From CALGLS01 sp047626155 (GTDB lineage: Bacteria; Bacteroidota; Bacteroidia; Chitinophagales; Saprospiraceae), in contig JBLHRR010000011.1 of assembly GCA_047626155.1 (NCBI GenBank), positions 1 through 64,000 of the forward strand: a DNA stretch of 64,000 bases, read 5' to 3'. Positions 46,359 to 55,704 of the stretch are shown piece after piece. A program made the position numbers and the translations under genes. Under the pieces are notes generated by a model that had not been told where the DNA came from, searched no databases, and worked only from the letters and a program-made list of their open reading frames with translations. Within the stretch, counting starts at the first letter, position 1; every line of letters starts with the position of its first letter.

Positions 46359-48749
46359 ATGAAGAAACTTCTAACTTACCTTTACCTTTCTTTTCTATCT
46401 CTACCCTTTTTAACAGCTCAACAAGGAACCTTGACCGGCCTGGTCCTCGATACCGAAACGGGCGAAGTGCTCATCGCAGCCACTATAAGATCCGGGGATA
46501 TTGGAACCGTCACAACCATCGAAGGCCGATACGAATTACAGTTGCCTCCCGGGGAGCAGCCTATTGAAATCAGCTATGTTGGTTTTGAAACGCAGCGTTT
46601 GTTGGTTACTATTGTTGCTGGGGAAACGAAGGACTTGGACGTGAAAATGGGAGCCGCGGCTACCCTACTCCAAACGGCTACGGTGTCTAGTAGTAAATTT
46701 GCAAAACCGCTTGGGGAAGTGACCGTTTCCCTAGAGATTTTAAAAGCTGATTTAATTAATAACACGAATGCTACAAATATAACTCAGCCATTACAAAAAA
46801 TTTCCGGAGTGACCATTATTAACGGACAGGCGAATATCCGAGGTGGATCTGGTTGGTCATACGGAGCAGGCAGTAGGGTTTTATTATTGATTGATGATAT
46901 TCCGGCCTTACAGGCTGATGCGGGTTTTCCAAATTGGGTGGATGTTCCTGTAGAAAACATTGCTCAAGTAGAAATTGTAAAGGGCGCTGCTTCTGCACTT
47001 TATGGTTCCTCTGCGATGAATGGAATCATTAATATCAAGACAGCTTATGCCACTTCTGAACCTTATACTCGCATTTCTACTTTTTACAAACATTATGATT
47101 CTCCTAAGGACGAATCGTTAAAGTGGTGGGGAAAAGAACTGACGCTTTATGAACGGAATGAGGACAATATGGTTATTGATTCTACGAAATTCACTCCTTC
47201 TGTTTTTGGAGGTCAAAAGGGATACAATCGTCCTGGGCAGTTGGGTTTAAGCGTTGCTCATCGTCAAAAGCTTGGAAAGACGGATTTGATACTGGGTGCA
47301 TATAGCTTGTTAAGTGAAAGTTACCGTCAGGCAAACTATAGTAATTACGCTCGTTTTAATGCAGGTATAAAACATAGAATTTCTGATAAATTATCGGTCG
47401 GTTTTAATAGTAATTTCAATAGAGGAAAGGGTCGCTCTACTTTTTATTGGCAACGACAGCCAGATGAAGTTGACAACCCTGGAAGTTACTTGCCTGATGT
47501 TACTGCGCTTTCTAATAGTAACCGTTTCCGCTACACCATTGATCCATACTTAAACTATTTCGACAATTCTGGAAATCAGCATAAAGTGCTGACTCGCTTT
47601 TATGGAATTAGCAATAAGAACGATAATAATCAAGGAAATACATCTCAACTCTATTATACAGAATATCAATTTTTGAAAAGCTGGGAAAAGTACGATTTGA
47701 ATCTTACCACTGGAGTTGTAGGTACCTGGACCAACGTAGACGCAGAGCTGTATAATGGTATTTACAAAGCGGCCAACTATGCTGCCTTTTTACAAGTGGA
47801 TAAAAAGATTCAGGATAAACTAAATCTATCTTTTGGGGCGAGGTATGAGCAAAACAAATTGACAAATCCAGATTACCTAAATGCAGATACCATTGTATTT
47901 AAGGCCGGAACTGATAAAGACGCCCGTCCTGTTTTCAGAGCAGGTGCTAATTATCAAGTAGCAAAATATACTTTTCTTCGTACTTCTTGGGGGCAAGGCT
48001 ATCGCTTCCCTGTTCTGGCTGAAAAATACATTATGACCAACGCTGGTGGTGTTACTGTAATTCCAAATCCAGAATTAAATCCAGAAACAGGATGGAGTGC
48101 CGAAATTGGTATCAAGCAGGGTTTTAAAATTGGAGGATTCAACGGTTACATTGATGCCGCTCTTTTCCGAAGTGATTATAAAAACATGATGGAATTTACG
48201 GTCACCCAAGATGATCAAATTTTTAATAACCTCATCGCTTTTCAATCGAAAAATATTGGAAACACCTCCATTAAAGGAGTTGATTTTAGTTTGGCAGGAC
48301 AAGGAAAAACAGGCGATTGGACAACAAGTGTCTTGGCAGGTTACACCTATATCAAACCACAATACACGAATTTTGATTCTATAAAAATCATTCAACCTCC
48401 CGTTACGACATCCGATAAAAACGTTCTAAAATACCGTTCTCGTCATTCCGTAAAGTTTGACATTGAAACCAAATATAAAATGTTTAGTCTAGGCTTTTCC
48501 ACTATCTACAACAGTAAAATTGAAGCGATGGATCCTGTTATTGGAGCGATCAATAGAATTAAGGAATACCTTGATGAGAATCAGCAAAAGGGTTCTACTA
48601 AAATGGATATTCGTTTCGCCATTCAGCCAACAAAGAAGATTAAAGTGTCCCTATTGGGGGAGAATATTTTGAATCGGGAGTATGTTAGTAGGCCTGGTTT
48701 GTTGGATGCGCCAAGGAGTTATACGGTGCGATTCGATTATACGCTATAG
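46359..48749 (+). CDS. TonB-dependent outer-membrane receptor
   Basis: 796 residues. A signal peptide (ends LTAQQ) is followed by a carboxypeptidase D regulatory-like domain (GTLTGLVLDTETGEVLIAAT, IEGRYELQLPPGEQPIEISY, about 22-100). A plug domain follows (ITQPLQKISGVTIINGQANI, IEIVKGAASALYGSSAMNGI, about 130-230), then a 22-stranded barrel ending in the C-terminal strand TVRFDYTL. It would import a large substrate with TonB-ExbBD energy. No SusD partner is encoded beside it, so it is not a SusCD glycan importer. The ligand is unknown. A hairpin at 48857-48889 may end the transcript. Confidence 0.93.
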   Translation: MKKLLTYLYLSFLSLPFLTAQQGTLTGLVLDTETGEVLIAATIRSGDIGTVTTIEGRYELQLPPGEQPIEISYVGFETQRLLVTIVAGETKDLDVKMGAAATLLQTATVSSSKFAKPLGEVTVSLEILKADLINNTNATNITQPLQKISGVTIINGQANIRGGSGWSYGAGSRVLLLIDDIPALQADAGFPNWVDVPVENIAQVEIVKGAASALYGSSAMNGIINIKTAYATSEPYTRISTFYKHYDSPKDESLKWWGKELTLYERNEDNMVIDSTKFTPSVFGGQKGYNRPGQLGLSVAHRQKLGKTDLILGAYSLLSESYRQANYSNYARFNAGIKHRISDKLSVGFNSNFNRGKGRSTFYWQRQPDEVDNPGSYLPDVTALSNSNRFRYTIDPYLNYFDNSGNQHKVLTRFYGISNKNDNNQGNTSQLYYTEYQFLKSWEKYDLNLTTGVVGTWTNVDAELYNGIYKAANYAAFLQVDKKIQDKLNLSFGARYEQNKLTNPDYLNADTIVFKAGTDKDARPVFRAGANYQVAKYTFLRTSWGQGYRFPVLAEKYIMTNAGGVTVIPNPELNPETGWSAEIGIKQGFKIGGFNGYIDAALFRSDYKNMMEFTVTQDDQIFNNLIAFQSKNIGNTSIKGVDFSLAGQGKTGDWTTSVLAGYTYIKPQYTNFDSIKIIQPPVTTSDKNVLKYRSRHSVKFDIETKYKMFSLGFSTIYNSKIEAMDPVIGAINRIKEYLDENQQKGSTKMDIRFAIQPTKKIKVSLLGENILNREYVSRPGLLDAPRSYTVRFDYTL

Positions 48750-48856
48750 CCTTGGGAGCGATTTTTCCTAGATCGGTAATATGCGTTTTTAATCACGCAG
48801 AGGCAGCGATCGTATGAACGTAAACCTGTTGTTTTGAGATGCGATGATTAGTGGTG

Positions 48857-48889
48857 ACGTTTAGTAAACTTTAAAAGTTTACTAAACGT
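48857..48889. terminator. Hairpin downstream of TonB receptor
   Basis: ACGTTTAGTAAACT, loop TTAAA, AGTTTACTAAACGT: 14 perfect base pairs, followed by TTATCG. The T-tract is weak, so termination is not certain. Confidence 0.55.
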
Positions 48890-49000
48890 TTATCGCGGGA
48901 CCTAGTGTGTTTTACCTTAGCTCTATGGCCTTTGTGCTCTCTATGTGATTCTATCCGAATCAAGTGTAACTCTATTGTTACATAAGGTGATTTCTTTACT

Positions 49001-49027
49001 CACATAGAGGCCACTGAGGTAACGTGC
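49001..49027 (+). repeat. Dispersed repeat R7, copy 2
   Basis: CATAGAGGCCACTGAGGTAA then CGTGCT, close to 10715-10740. Confidence 0.5.
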
Positions 49028-49174
49028 TCTTGCTTCTTGCTCTTTATTGTGAAAACCTGAGAACAATCCTCCTGTTGTCCCGAGCGAGTGCAGCGAATCG
49101 AGGGATCCGAAGTACCAATCCCGATTGTATTTCGAGCGAGGTAAGGGTCGAGAAATCTAGCTCCATAAGAAACA

Positions 49175-49912
49175 CTAACTACTCTTCTTCGCCACCAAAA
49201 TCAAACGATCTGCACTATCTTTCCTAAAGGCTTTAAGGTCGTAATTTCCATAAGTAGCTGTAATCTCAAGTCCTGCTTTCTTGAAGAGCTTTTGTAAATC
49301 CGCTTTCGTGAAACCTCGAACTCTTTCCTCAAAAGCATACTTTTTTCCTTTGTCTGTAAAGCGGATTCGTTTCACGATGTATCCGTCTTTTACCAATCTA
49401 GTAATTTTGAACGTAATGCCATCTATGGTTTTTTGTTCTCTTTTTTTCATGTTCGCAATGGCTTTATGAACATTGAGGAAGTCCATAACAAAGAGGCCAC
49501 CTTTACGTAATCCTTTTGTTACATTTTCCAAGGTTCTCAAGTGGTCTTCATCGTTTTCAAAGTAGCCAAAGCTGGTAAAGGCATTAATAATAAGATCGAA
49601 GTACTTGGCTTTGTAGACTTCCCGCATATCGTGGGTATCGAATTTCAGCTTTTCTGTTTCTGACTTTTTTGCATGTTTAATGCTTTGGCCAGATAGATCG
49701 ACGCCGATGACGTTGAAGCCTTTTTTAGCGAGATAGATGGAGTGTCGTCCTTTGCCACAGGCTAGGTCTAAGAGGCGAGCACTCTTTTTGGGCTTTAGGT
49801 TAACTATTAGATTGTCGAGGAAACGCTGGGCTTCTGAGTCGTCCCGGTTTTTATAGAGGGTGTGATAATAAGAGGTGTCAAACCAAGAGGCGTACCATTT
49901 TTTTTGTGTCAT
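49175..49912 (-). CDS. SAM-dependent class I methyltransferase
   Basis: 245 residues. Motif I, LLDLACGKGRHSIYLA, lies near residue 45. It is followed by VIGVDLSGQSIKHA (motif II region) and DLIINAFTSFGYF with LRKGGLFVMDFLNV (motifs IV-V). The N terminus (WYASWFDTSYYHTLYKNRDD) and the C-terminal half match Bacteroidota methyltransferases of unknown substrate. The acceptor cannot be deduced. ATG at 49912; it is divergent from the nucleotidase gene. Confidence 0.88.
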   Translation of the reverse strand: MTQKKWYASWFDTSYYHTLYKNRDDSEAQRFLDNLIVNLKPKKSARLLDLACGKGRHSIYLAKKGFNVIGVDLSGQSIKHAKKSETEKLKFDTHDMREVYKAKYFDLIINAFTSFGYFENDEDHLRTLENVTKGLRKGGLFVMDFLNVHKAIANMKKREQKTIDGITFKITRLVKDGYIVKRIRFTDKGKKYAFEERVRGFTKADLQKLFKKAGLEITATYGNYDLKAFRKDSADRLILVAKKSS

Positions 49913-49954
49913 TTTGTATTATAATTTATGAGAGGGCAAATGTATCAAAATTTC

Positions 49955-50004
49955 GATGGATTTCATCCATCGCTTTTTTACGCCGTCCTTGCAGGACTGT
50001 ATGG
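49955..50004. repeat. Dispersed repeat R3, copy 2
   Basis: Hairpin GATGGATTTCATCCATC then TTACGCCGTCCTTGCAGGAC. The second part matches 25133-25157, while the hairpin differs in sequence but keeps the same place. Confidence 0.55.
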
Positions 50005-50102
50005 TGTTTAAAAATTATTGTATTTTTGATTCTTGACGCTTTCGCTAAAATTAGGCGAAAAGAATAGACTCTAGCATTCAATCACTCCTCAATCTAATTC
50101 AG

Positions 50103-51653
50103 ATGAAAAACATTCACCTCTTGTCTCTTGCTGCACTCTTGCTTATCCTTTCTTGTCATACGACTAAACCGGCTGGTTCTCTGACTGCTGATAATTTGAC
50201 GGACGACCATTTGATTACTTTCTCTTTTCTTCAGATGAATGACGTTTATGAAATTGCTCCGCTGGAAGGTGGAAAAACGGGCGGTATGGCGCGGGTGGCT
50301 ACTTTGCGGAAACAGTTGATGGAGAAAAATAAAAACTTGTTGACGGTGCATGCTGGAGATTTTCTAAACCCTTCTCTGATTGGGACGGTGAAAGTAGATG
50401 GCAAACGTATCAATGGAAAGCACATGGTGGAGGTGATGAACCTTGCGGGGGTAGATCTTGCGACTTTTGGGAATCATGAGTTTGACATAAAGGAAATCGA
50501 GCTACAGGATCGCTTAAATGAATCTGAATTTGAATGGACGACTTGTAATACTTATCAGGTTTGTGGTGATCGGACTTATCCTTTTTATAAAGAGAAGAAG
50601 GGACGTAAGGAGTTTGTTATAGAATCATATGTCTGGGAAATCAGTGATGCAGATGGTACTAAAATAAAGGTTGGTATTTTTGGGGTAACACTACCTGTAA
50701 ATCAGAAAGACTATGTCCACTATGATGATTTTTATACTTCCGCAAAAGAAACAGTGGCTGACTTGAAGACCTCGACTGATTTGGTTATTGGTTTGACACA
50801 TTTGGAACTTAACCAGGATAAGGAGCTGGCTCGACAGTTGGAAGGCGTTCCTCTATTCATGGGCGGACATAATCATGACAACATGAGGCACAAGGTTAAT
50901 AACACGGTAATTACAAAAGCTGATGCCAATGTTAAAACAGTCTATTTTCATACTTTAACGTATAACACTCAAAGTAAAAAAACCACCTTAATTTCTGAAT
51001 TAATAAAGATAAATGAATCTTTGGATTTCGATCCAATAGTTCAAAAATCAGTAGAGAAATGGAATGGCATTCTCCTTGAAAATATTAAATCTATTATTTC
51101 AGATCCGGAACGTGTAATCTATGTTACAGATGTACCATTGGACGGTAGAGAAAGTAGTATGAGAAATGGCCAAACCAATTTGGGAGCGGTTATCACTAAG
51201 GCCTTTTACCTGGCTGCAAAGAACCCGATAGATGCTGCGATTATGAATAGCGGCTCTGTCCGAATTGACGATCAGCTGCAAGGACAGGTAACGGTTTTAG
51301 ATATTTTTAGAGCCTTGCCATATGGTGGTCAAGTGGTTGAAGTGGAGATGACCGGGACTCTGCTCAAAAAGTTATTAGATACAGATAAAGTAGGAAGAGG
51401 TGCTTACTTACAACGTCATAAAATAGAGGGAGATTCCAAAACCGGATGGCTCGTCAAAGGTAACCCATTGGATGTCAATCGGAACTACAACATTGCGATG
51501 AATGACTTCATGTTGGCTGGATATGACTTTGATTTTTTTACAAAGGAAAACCTAGGTATTCTGAATGTAACTTATGGTAATCCTGATGATTTGACCGATT
51601 TCAGGAAGGATTTGCGCCTGGCTACTGCCAAGTATTTAGAGAATATTCGGTGA
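50103..51653 (+). CDS. 5'-nucleotidase/UshA-type metallophosphatase lipoprotein
   Basis: 516 residues. The lipoprotein signal is MKNIHLLSLAALLLILSCHT with Cys18. The N-terminal metallophosphatase domain has the five usual blocks: QMNDVYEI, HAGDFLNPS, GNHEFDI, the histidine GLTHLEL and GGHNHDN. The C-terminal domain (about 330-500) carries NLGAVITKAF, NSGSVRIDD and DIFRALPYGGQVVEVEMTG, typical of UshA. It should hydrolyse nucleotides in the periplasm or on the cell surface. Anchoring by lipid is common in this phylum. ATG start at 50103. Confidence 0.93.
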   Translation: MKNIHLLSLAALLLILSCHTTKPAGSLTADNLTDDHLITFSFLQMNDVYEIAPLEGGKTGGMARVATLRKQLMEKNKNLLTVHAGDFLNPSLIGTVKVDGKRINGKHMVEVMNLAGVDLATFGNHEFDIKEIELQDRLNESEFEWTTCNTYQVCGDRTYPFYKEKKGRKEFVIESYVWEISDADGTKIKVGIFGVTLPVNQKDYVHYDDFYTSAKETVADLKTSTDLVIGLTHLELNQDKELARQLEGVPLFMGGHNHDNMRHKVNNTVITKADANVKTVYFHTLTYNTQSKKTTLISELIKINESLDFDPIVQKSVEKWNGILLENIKSIISDPERVIYVTDVPLDGRESSMRNGQTNLGAVITKAFYLAAKNPIDAAIMNSGSVRIDDQLQGQVTVLDIFRALPYGGQVVEVEMTGTLLKKLLDTDKVGRGAYLQRHKIEGDSKTGWLVKGNPLDVNRNYNIAMNDFMLAGYDFDFFTKENLGILNVTYGNPDDLTDFRKDLRLATAKYLENIR

Positions 51654-52007
51654 TTGAAAATGAAAATGAATAGCGTGATATGGTTTTTTCATGGAAACAA
51701 CTCCTCTAATATCGTCAAGCGTAATGCAAACACAACAGACTGATAATCAATAAGATAATACTCCTAAGAATAAGTATTACTCTAAGAATCCCCCTTCACA
51801 AGAGAGTCTTAACAAATTCTTAATTGCCTGTTAATATTGACTTCGCTCCGGCCCGATTATCATATTTTTTACTATATTTGACAGCGCTTTGAGAAATTAA
51901 GCGCCATCCGGGAGAGCCCAATAGGCAATCTTACTAAAGAAAGATAATAGACTATGATATCCTAAACAAGACAAAAACATTAGGATAACCATAAAAAAAA
52001 CAGACAC
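51654..52007 (+). promoter_or_regulatory. Promoter and leader of the M23 peptidase gene
   Basis: 354 bases. TATATTTG at 51873-51880 is a good -7 box. The predicted ~120-base leader can fold: AGCGCTT/AAGCGC near 51883-51904, GGGAGAGCCC at 51910-51919, and TATCCTAA/TTAGGATA at 51958-51987, the last 20 bases before the GTG. No known riboswitch was recognised. Confidence 0.5.
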
Positions 52008-53339
52008 GTGATTAATAAGATAGAAGACCTTTCACACTTGTGGAAGTTTACCATACTTTTGGCTTTAGGATTATTTATGGCCATATCCATAGATCAAATT
52101 TCGCAACTTACCTTAGCCAACACACAGGCTAAAATTGCGCTACCGGAAGCTCCTCCTCCACCCGCTCCTACCTATAAGTTTGGTTTTATGATTGATAGCT
52201 TTACCATGATCAATGATACCATTCAGTCCAACCAATTTTTGTCGGATATTTTGATGCCGCACAAAGTTGACCTAGCTGCTATAGATCGGATTGCCAGAAA
52301 TGCTGCGGAGGTTTTTGATGTACGCTCACTCCGTTCCAACAAACCTTTTACAATTCTAAATAGCGATACCAGCACCATGGCTGATTATTTTATATATCAA
52401 CCAAATGCATATCGATATGTGGTTTATGATTTAAAAAAGGAACAGACGGAAGTAATAGAACATAAGGTAGAAAAAAGAGAAATTTCCTCAGCTGGTATTG
52501 TAGAGTCTTCACTTTGGAATGCAATGGTTGACAATGGAATGAGTTATGAATTAACTTCTCGAATGGAGGACGCATTGGCTTGGTCTGTTGACTTTCACCA
52601 CATTCAAAAAGGAGATCGTTTTAAGTTGGTTTACGAACAAGACATTATTGATGGAAAGGTGGTTGGTATTGGCGATGTGAAAGCAGCTTACTACTCTACT
52701 TCGGGAAATGATTATTATGCTATCTATTTTGAGAACGAAACGCACCGAGGTTATTATGATCTCGAAGGCAGAACAATGGAAGGTGCCTTTTTGAAAGCTC
52801 CGGTTAAATACTCTCGTATTTCTTCCCGTTATGGTCGACGATATCATCCGGTATTAAAACGAACAAAGGCACACCTCGGAACGGATTATGCTGCACCACG
52901 TGGTACTCCAATTTTTACTGTGGCAGATGGCATCGTTGTTAAAAGGTCCCGGTCACGTGGCAATGGAAATTATGTAAAAATCAAACACGACAAGGTTTAC
53001 CAAACACAATACTTACATATGTCTCGTTTTCAAAAAGGAGTAACAGTTGGTACCCATGTAAAACAGGGACAGACCATAGGTTATGTCGGTTCTACTGGAT
53101 TGGCAACTGGCCCTCATGTTTGTTTCCGATTCTGGAAAAACGGTAAGCAGGTGAATCATCTGAGAGAGAACTTACCCCCACCTGAGCCGATGGCAAAAGA
53201 AGACCTGCCTAAGTTTTTTGGAATAAAGAATCTATATAAAGCTATGTTAGACGAGGTACCTTTCACGGATGCGAAAAAAGCCATCATAGCTGGCATTGTT
53301 AAAATGGATACGACAGGATTGAAAAAACGGAATCCTTAA
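52008..53339 (+). CDS. M23 family metallopeptidase
   Basis: 443 residues, with one N-terminal membrane helix (about 15-32, ILLALGLFMAIS) and a periplasmic part. A Csd3-like or OapA-like middle region (LTSRMEDALAWSVDFHHIQ, DRFKLVYEQD) precedes the LytM/M23 domain. The metal site HLGTD lies near 288-292 (HxxxD). The usual third ligand motif HxH is HVC here, near 369-371 (GPHVCFRFWKNG). Such enzymes cut cross-links of peptidoglycan. The start is a GTG at 52008, since no ATG precedes the membrane helix. A perfect terminator follows. Confidence 0.9.
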   Translation: MINKIEDLSHLWKFTILLALGLFMAISIDQISQLTLANTQAKIALPEAPPPPAPTYKFGFMIDSFTMINDTIQSNQFLSDILMPHKVDLAAIDRIARNAAEVFDVRSLRSNKPFTILNSDTSTMADYFIYQPNAYRYVVYDLKKEQTEVIEHKVEKREISSAGIVESSLWNAMVDNGMSYELTSRMEDALAWSVDFHHIQKGDRFKLVYEQDIIDGKVVGIGDVKAAYYSTSGNDYYAIYFENETHRGYYDLEGRTMEGAFLKAPVKYSRISSRYGRRYHPVLKRTKAHLGTDYAAPRGTPIFTVADGIVVKRSRSRGNGNYVKIKHDKVYQTQYLHMSRFQKGVTVGTHVKQGQTIGYVGSTGLATGPHVCFRFWKNGKQVNHLRENLPPPEPMAKEDLPKFFGIKNLYKAMLDEVPFTDAKKAIIAGIVKMDTTGLKKRNP

Positions 53340-53367
53340 TAGTAATTGGATATTAACTGAAATTGTC

Positions 53368-53412
53368 ATTAAAAAGGCCGATCTAAATAAAATTTAGATC
53401 GGCCTTTTTAAT
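53368..53412. terminator. Bidirectional terminator between M23 peptidase and histidine kinase
   Basis: A perfect 21-bp palindrome (ATTAAAAAGGCCGATCTAAA plus T) with loop AAA; both ends carry A- or T-runs. It is among the strongest hairpins in the window. Confidence 0.9.
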
Positions 53413-53448
53413 TGATGCAAACGCTATCCATTTTAGCTTCAGAACTCG

Positions 53449-54510
53449 CTAATTGGTCTTCTCCAATGTAAAACCAAAAGTACTTCCCTCCCCTTCTTCA
53501 CTGCGTACATTAATGGTTTGCTGATGAGCCTCCATAATGTGCTTCACTATAGAAAGTCCCAATCCGGAGCCATCAATTGCGCGAGAGCGACTTTTATCTG
53601 CTCGGTAAAAGCGATCGAAAACGTGTTTCAAATCCTTTTGCTTAATTCCGATTCCATTATCTGCCACTTCTATAAGAATATAGGTTTCCATGTTGTAGCA
53701 ACCTATTTTGGTGTGTCCGTTTCCCTTACCGTATTTGATAGAATTTCCAATAAGATTTATAAGTACCTGCCGAATATTTTCGCGGTCACCTCTGACTTGA
53801 AAAGCAACATCTGCCCCTGATTTTAAACCGACTTCAATCTTTCGTTCTTCGGCAAGCATTTGGTTGTCTTCTATGGATTCTTCAATCAGTTTTCGAATAT
53901 CAAAGGTTGTGATATCTAACATTATTTTTCCGTATTCCAATTGTGAAATTACATCCAGATCATCCACGATTGTCTGCAATCTTTTAACGTTGATTAGTGC
54001 ACGTTTGACATAGTCTTTATTGACATTCTCATCATACAAAGCTCCTTCAATCAATGTAAACAAATAACCCTGCATATTGAAAATGGGAGTCTTTAACTCG
54101 TGTGATATGTTCCCAAGAAAATCTCTTCGGTATTCTTCCATGTTACGAAGGGATTCAATTTCTTCAGCTTGAGAAGCCGCCCATTCAGAAACATCTTTTT
54201 CCACGGTTCCCAAGATATCCGCATCTAGATTTATCATATCAATACTACTCTTCTTCTCACTCCCCTTTCGTTTAAAGCTGTGAATATTTTTATAGATCAG
54301 TTTCACCTTACGGTAAATATACTGACGCAAAACATTAATCATCAAATTATAAATAAACAGGAAAAAAGAGATGGAAATAATAGGCAGTACCCACCATTGA
54401 ATACGTAATAATCCAAGGAGGTAAAATACACTAAATAACAATAGTATGACAATTGCCACAAAAGCGGCAATATAGGCAGCTAATTTCCTGGGGGAGGTAT
54501 TTTTCAGCAT
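53449..54510 (-). CDS. Sensor histidine kinase
   Basis: 353 residues from the ATG at 54510. Two membrane helices (about 7-34 and 38-62) are separated by a very short periplasmic loop, so the kinase may sense membrane state. The dimerisation box is FLGNISHELKTPIFN with phospho-accepting His137. The ATP-binding blocks are NLIGNSIKYGKG (N), VADNGIGIKQKDL (G1), FDRFYRADKSRS (F) and GSGLGLSIVKHIM (G2). A GTG five codons upstream (54525) is an alternative start. It is the partner of the response regulator just upstream, and this is the PhoR-like arrangement. Confidence 0.93.
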   Translation of the reverse strand: MLKNTSPRKLAAYIAAFVAIVILLLFSVFYLLGLLRIQWWVLPIISISFFLFIYNLMINVLRQYIYRKVKLIYKNIHSFKRKGSEKKSSIDMINLDADILGTVEKDVSEWAASQAEEIESLRNMEEYRRDFLGNISHELKTPIFNMQGYLFTLIEGALYDENVNKDYVKRALINVKRLQTIVDDLDVISQLEYGKIMLDITTFDIRKLIEESIEDNQMLAEERKIEVGLKSGADVAFQVRGDRENIRQVLINLIGNSIKYGKGNGHTKIGCYNMETYILIEVADNGIGIKQKDLKHVFDRFYRADKSRSRAIDGSGLGLSIVKHIMEAHQQTINVRSEEGEGSTFGFTLEKTN

Positions 54511-54533
54511 AGAAATTCTTGACACAAACGGGG

Positions 54534-55220
54534 TTAGAATTCAAATTTATATCCGATTCCTTTAACGGTCCGGATATAATTATCTCCTAGTTTTTCTCTC
54601 AATTTTCTGATGTGAACATCAATGGTTCTATTTCCGACAATAACATCGGTACCCCAAACTTTATGAAAAATTTCATCTCTTGTAAAAACCTTTCCAGGGC
54701 GAGAGGCTAATAAACTGAGCAATTCAAATTCTTTTTTGGCCAACTCTATCGATTTTTCTCTAAGGTGTACCGAAAAATTTTCTTTATTAATAACCAAATC
54801 TCCTAACACCATTTCAAAGTCTTTAGATTCTTCCGTACGTTCGGTTCTGCGCAATAAAGCTTTGATTCGGCTCACCAGAACCCGAGGACGAATGGGCTTA
54901 GCAATAAAGTCATCTCCACCAGCTTCCAGAGCAGATATCTGAGTAAAATCTTCTCCTCTGGCTGTTAAAAAGGTAATCATCGTTTGATTGAACTCCTCTG
55001 ATTTACGCAAAGACCTACAGACTTCTATGCCGTCCATTTCAGGCATCATGATGTCCAACAAAATAAGATTAGGTTTTTCTCTCGTTGCTATTTCAATCCC
55101 TTCCAAGCCATTACTTGCTGTAATAATAGAAAAGCCTTCTTTCTTTAAATTGTAACTAACGAACTCAAGAATGTCTTTTTCATCGTCAACGATCAAAATT
55201 TTTACGTCTTCGTTATTCAT
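54534..55220 (-). CDS. OmpR/PhoB-family response regulator
   Basis: 228 residues. The receiver domain has acidic residues DDE (12-14), phospho-acceptor Asp56 in LILLDIMMPEMDG, Thr in TFLTARG and Lys in FIAKPIRP. The C-terminal winged helix (about 130-228) has LTKKEFELL-like SIELAKKEFELLSLLASR, then VWGTDVIVGNRTIDVHIRKL and VKGIGYKFEF. It should bind DNA and control genes together with the kinase encoded 23 bases away. It belongs to the minus-strand operon starting with the aldolase gene. Confidence 0.94.
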   Translation of the reverse strand: MNNEDVKILIVDDEKDILEFVSYNLKKEGFSIITASNGLEGIEIATREKPNLILLDIMMPEMDGIEVCRSLRKSEEFNQTMITFLTARGEDFTQISALEAGGDDFIAKPIRPRVLVSRIKALLRRTERTEESKDFEMVLGDLVINKENFSVHLREKSIELAKKEFELLSLLASRPGKVFTRDEIFHKVWGTDVIVGNRTIDVHIRKLREKLGDNYIRTVKGIGYKFEF

Positions 55221-55358
55221 CTTTGTTGTTTATGAAACATTTGTACTACTCAAATAAATTAAAGGTATAAATTTAGACAGATAAATAAGTAATTGCGGAT
55301 AAGGAACATTAATTTACTGTTAAGTAATCATTAAGGGAGTATCCGAAAAAAAACCTGC

Positions 55359-55694
55359 TTATTGCTTAGCTTCGGCTTCCAACTTACTAAGCTCTTCCAT
55401 TATCTTAGAATAGATGCGAGATAACATTTTGGGTTGTTTGTCCATAATATCTACATTCTCAACAAACTCCTTTTCTGAACTGGAATGAATCTCATAAAAT
55501 TGATCATAGAATGCCTTTTTGGTACTGTCTCTTTTCGTATGAGATACATCTTGCAGTGCCGATTCCAGCAGATGAGCATCCAACAACATATCCACCATCT
55601 TGTCTTCAGGAACAGTTAGGGATTGCTCTCCACTATCTGCACAGGACACACAACAAATCAGCAGACATAAAAGTAGACCAAATTGTCGAAACAT
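55359..55694 (-). CDS. DUF4296 lipoprotein
   Basis: 111 residues. The signal peptide has a lipobox ending in VSCAD, with Cys near 18. The rest (PEDKMVDMLLDAHLLESAL, FYDQFYEIHSSSEKEFVENV) matches DUF4296, a short family of Bacteroidota lipoproteins. No function is known. It lies between the phosphatase gene (10-base gap) and the two-component genes on the same strand. Confidence 0.85.
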   Translation of the reverse strand: MFRQFGLLLCLLICCVSCADSGEQSLTVPEDKMVDMLLDAHLLESALQDVSHTKRDSTKKAFYDQFYEIHSSSEKEFVENVDIMDKQPKMLSRIYSKIMEELSKLEAEAKQ

Positions 55695-55704
55695 GATTTA
55701 GGTA

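Larger units (their letters stand above)
48750..49174. other. Intergenic region with hairpin and repeat R7
   Basis: 425 bases between convergent genes. It contains the hairpin 48857-48889 and a copy of R7 at 49001-49027. A CGCAGAGGCAGCG stretch at 48796-48808 resembles R7 too. Confidence 0.5.

Noticed and set aside
51910..51930. Glycine-riboswitch-like GGGAGAG before the M23 gene
   Set aside because: The second conserved part (CCGAAGG type) is missing, so it does not fit the riboswitch consensus.
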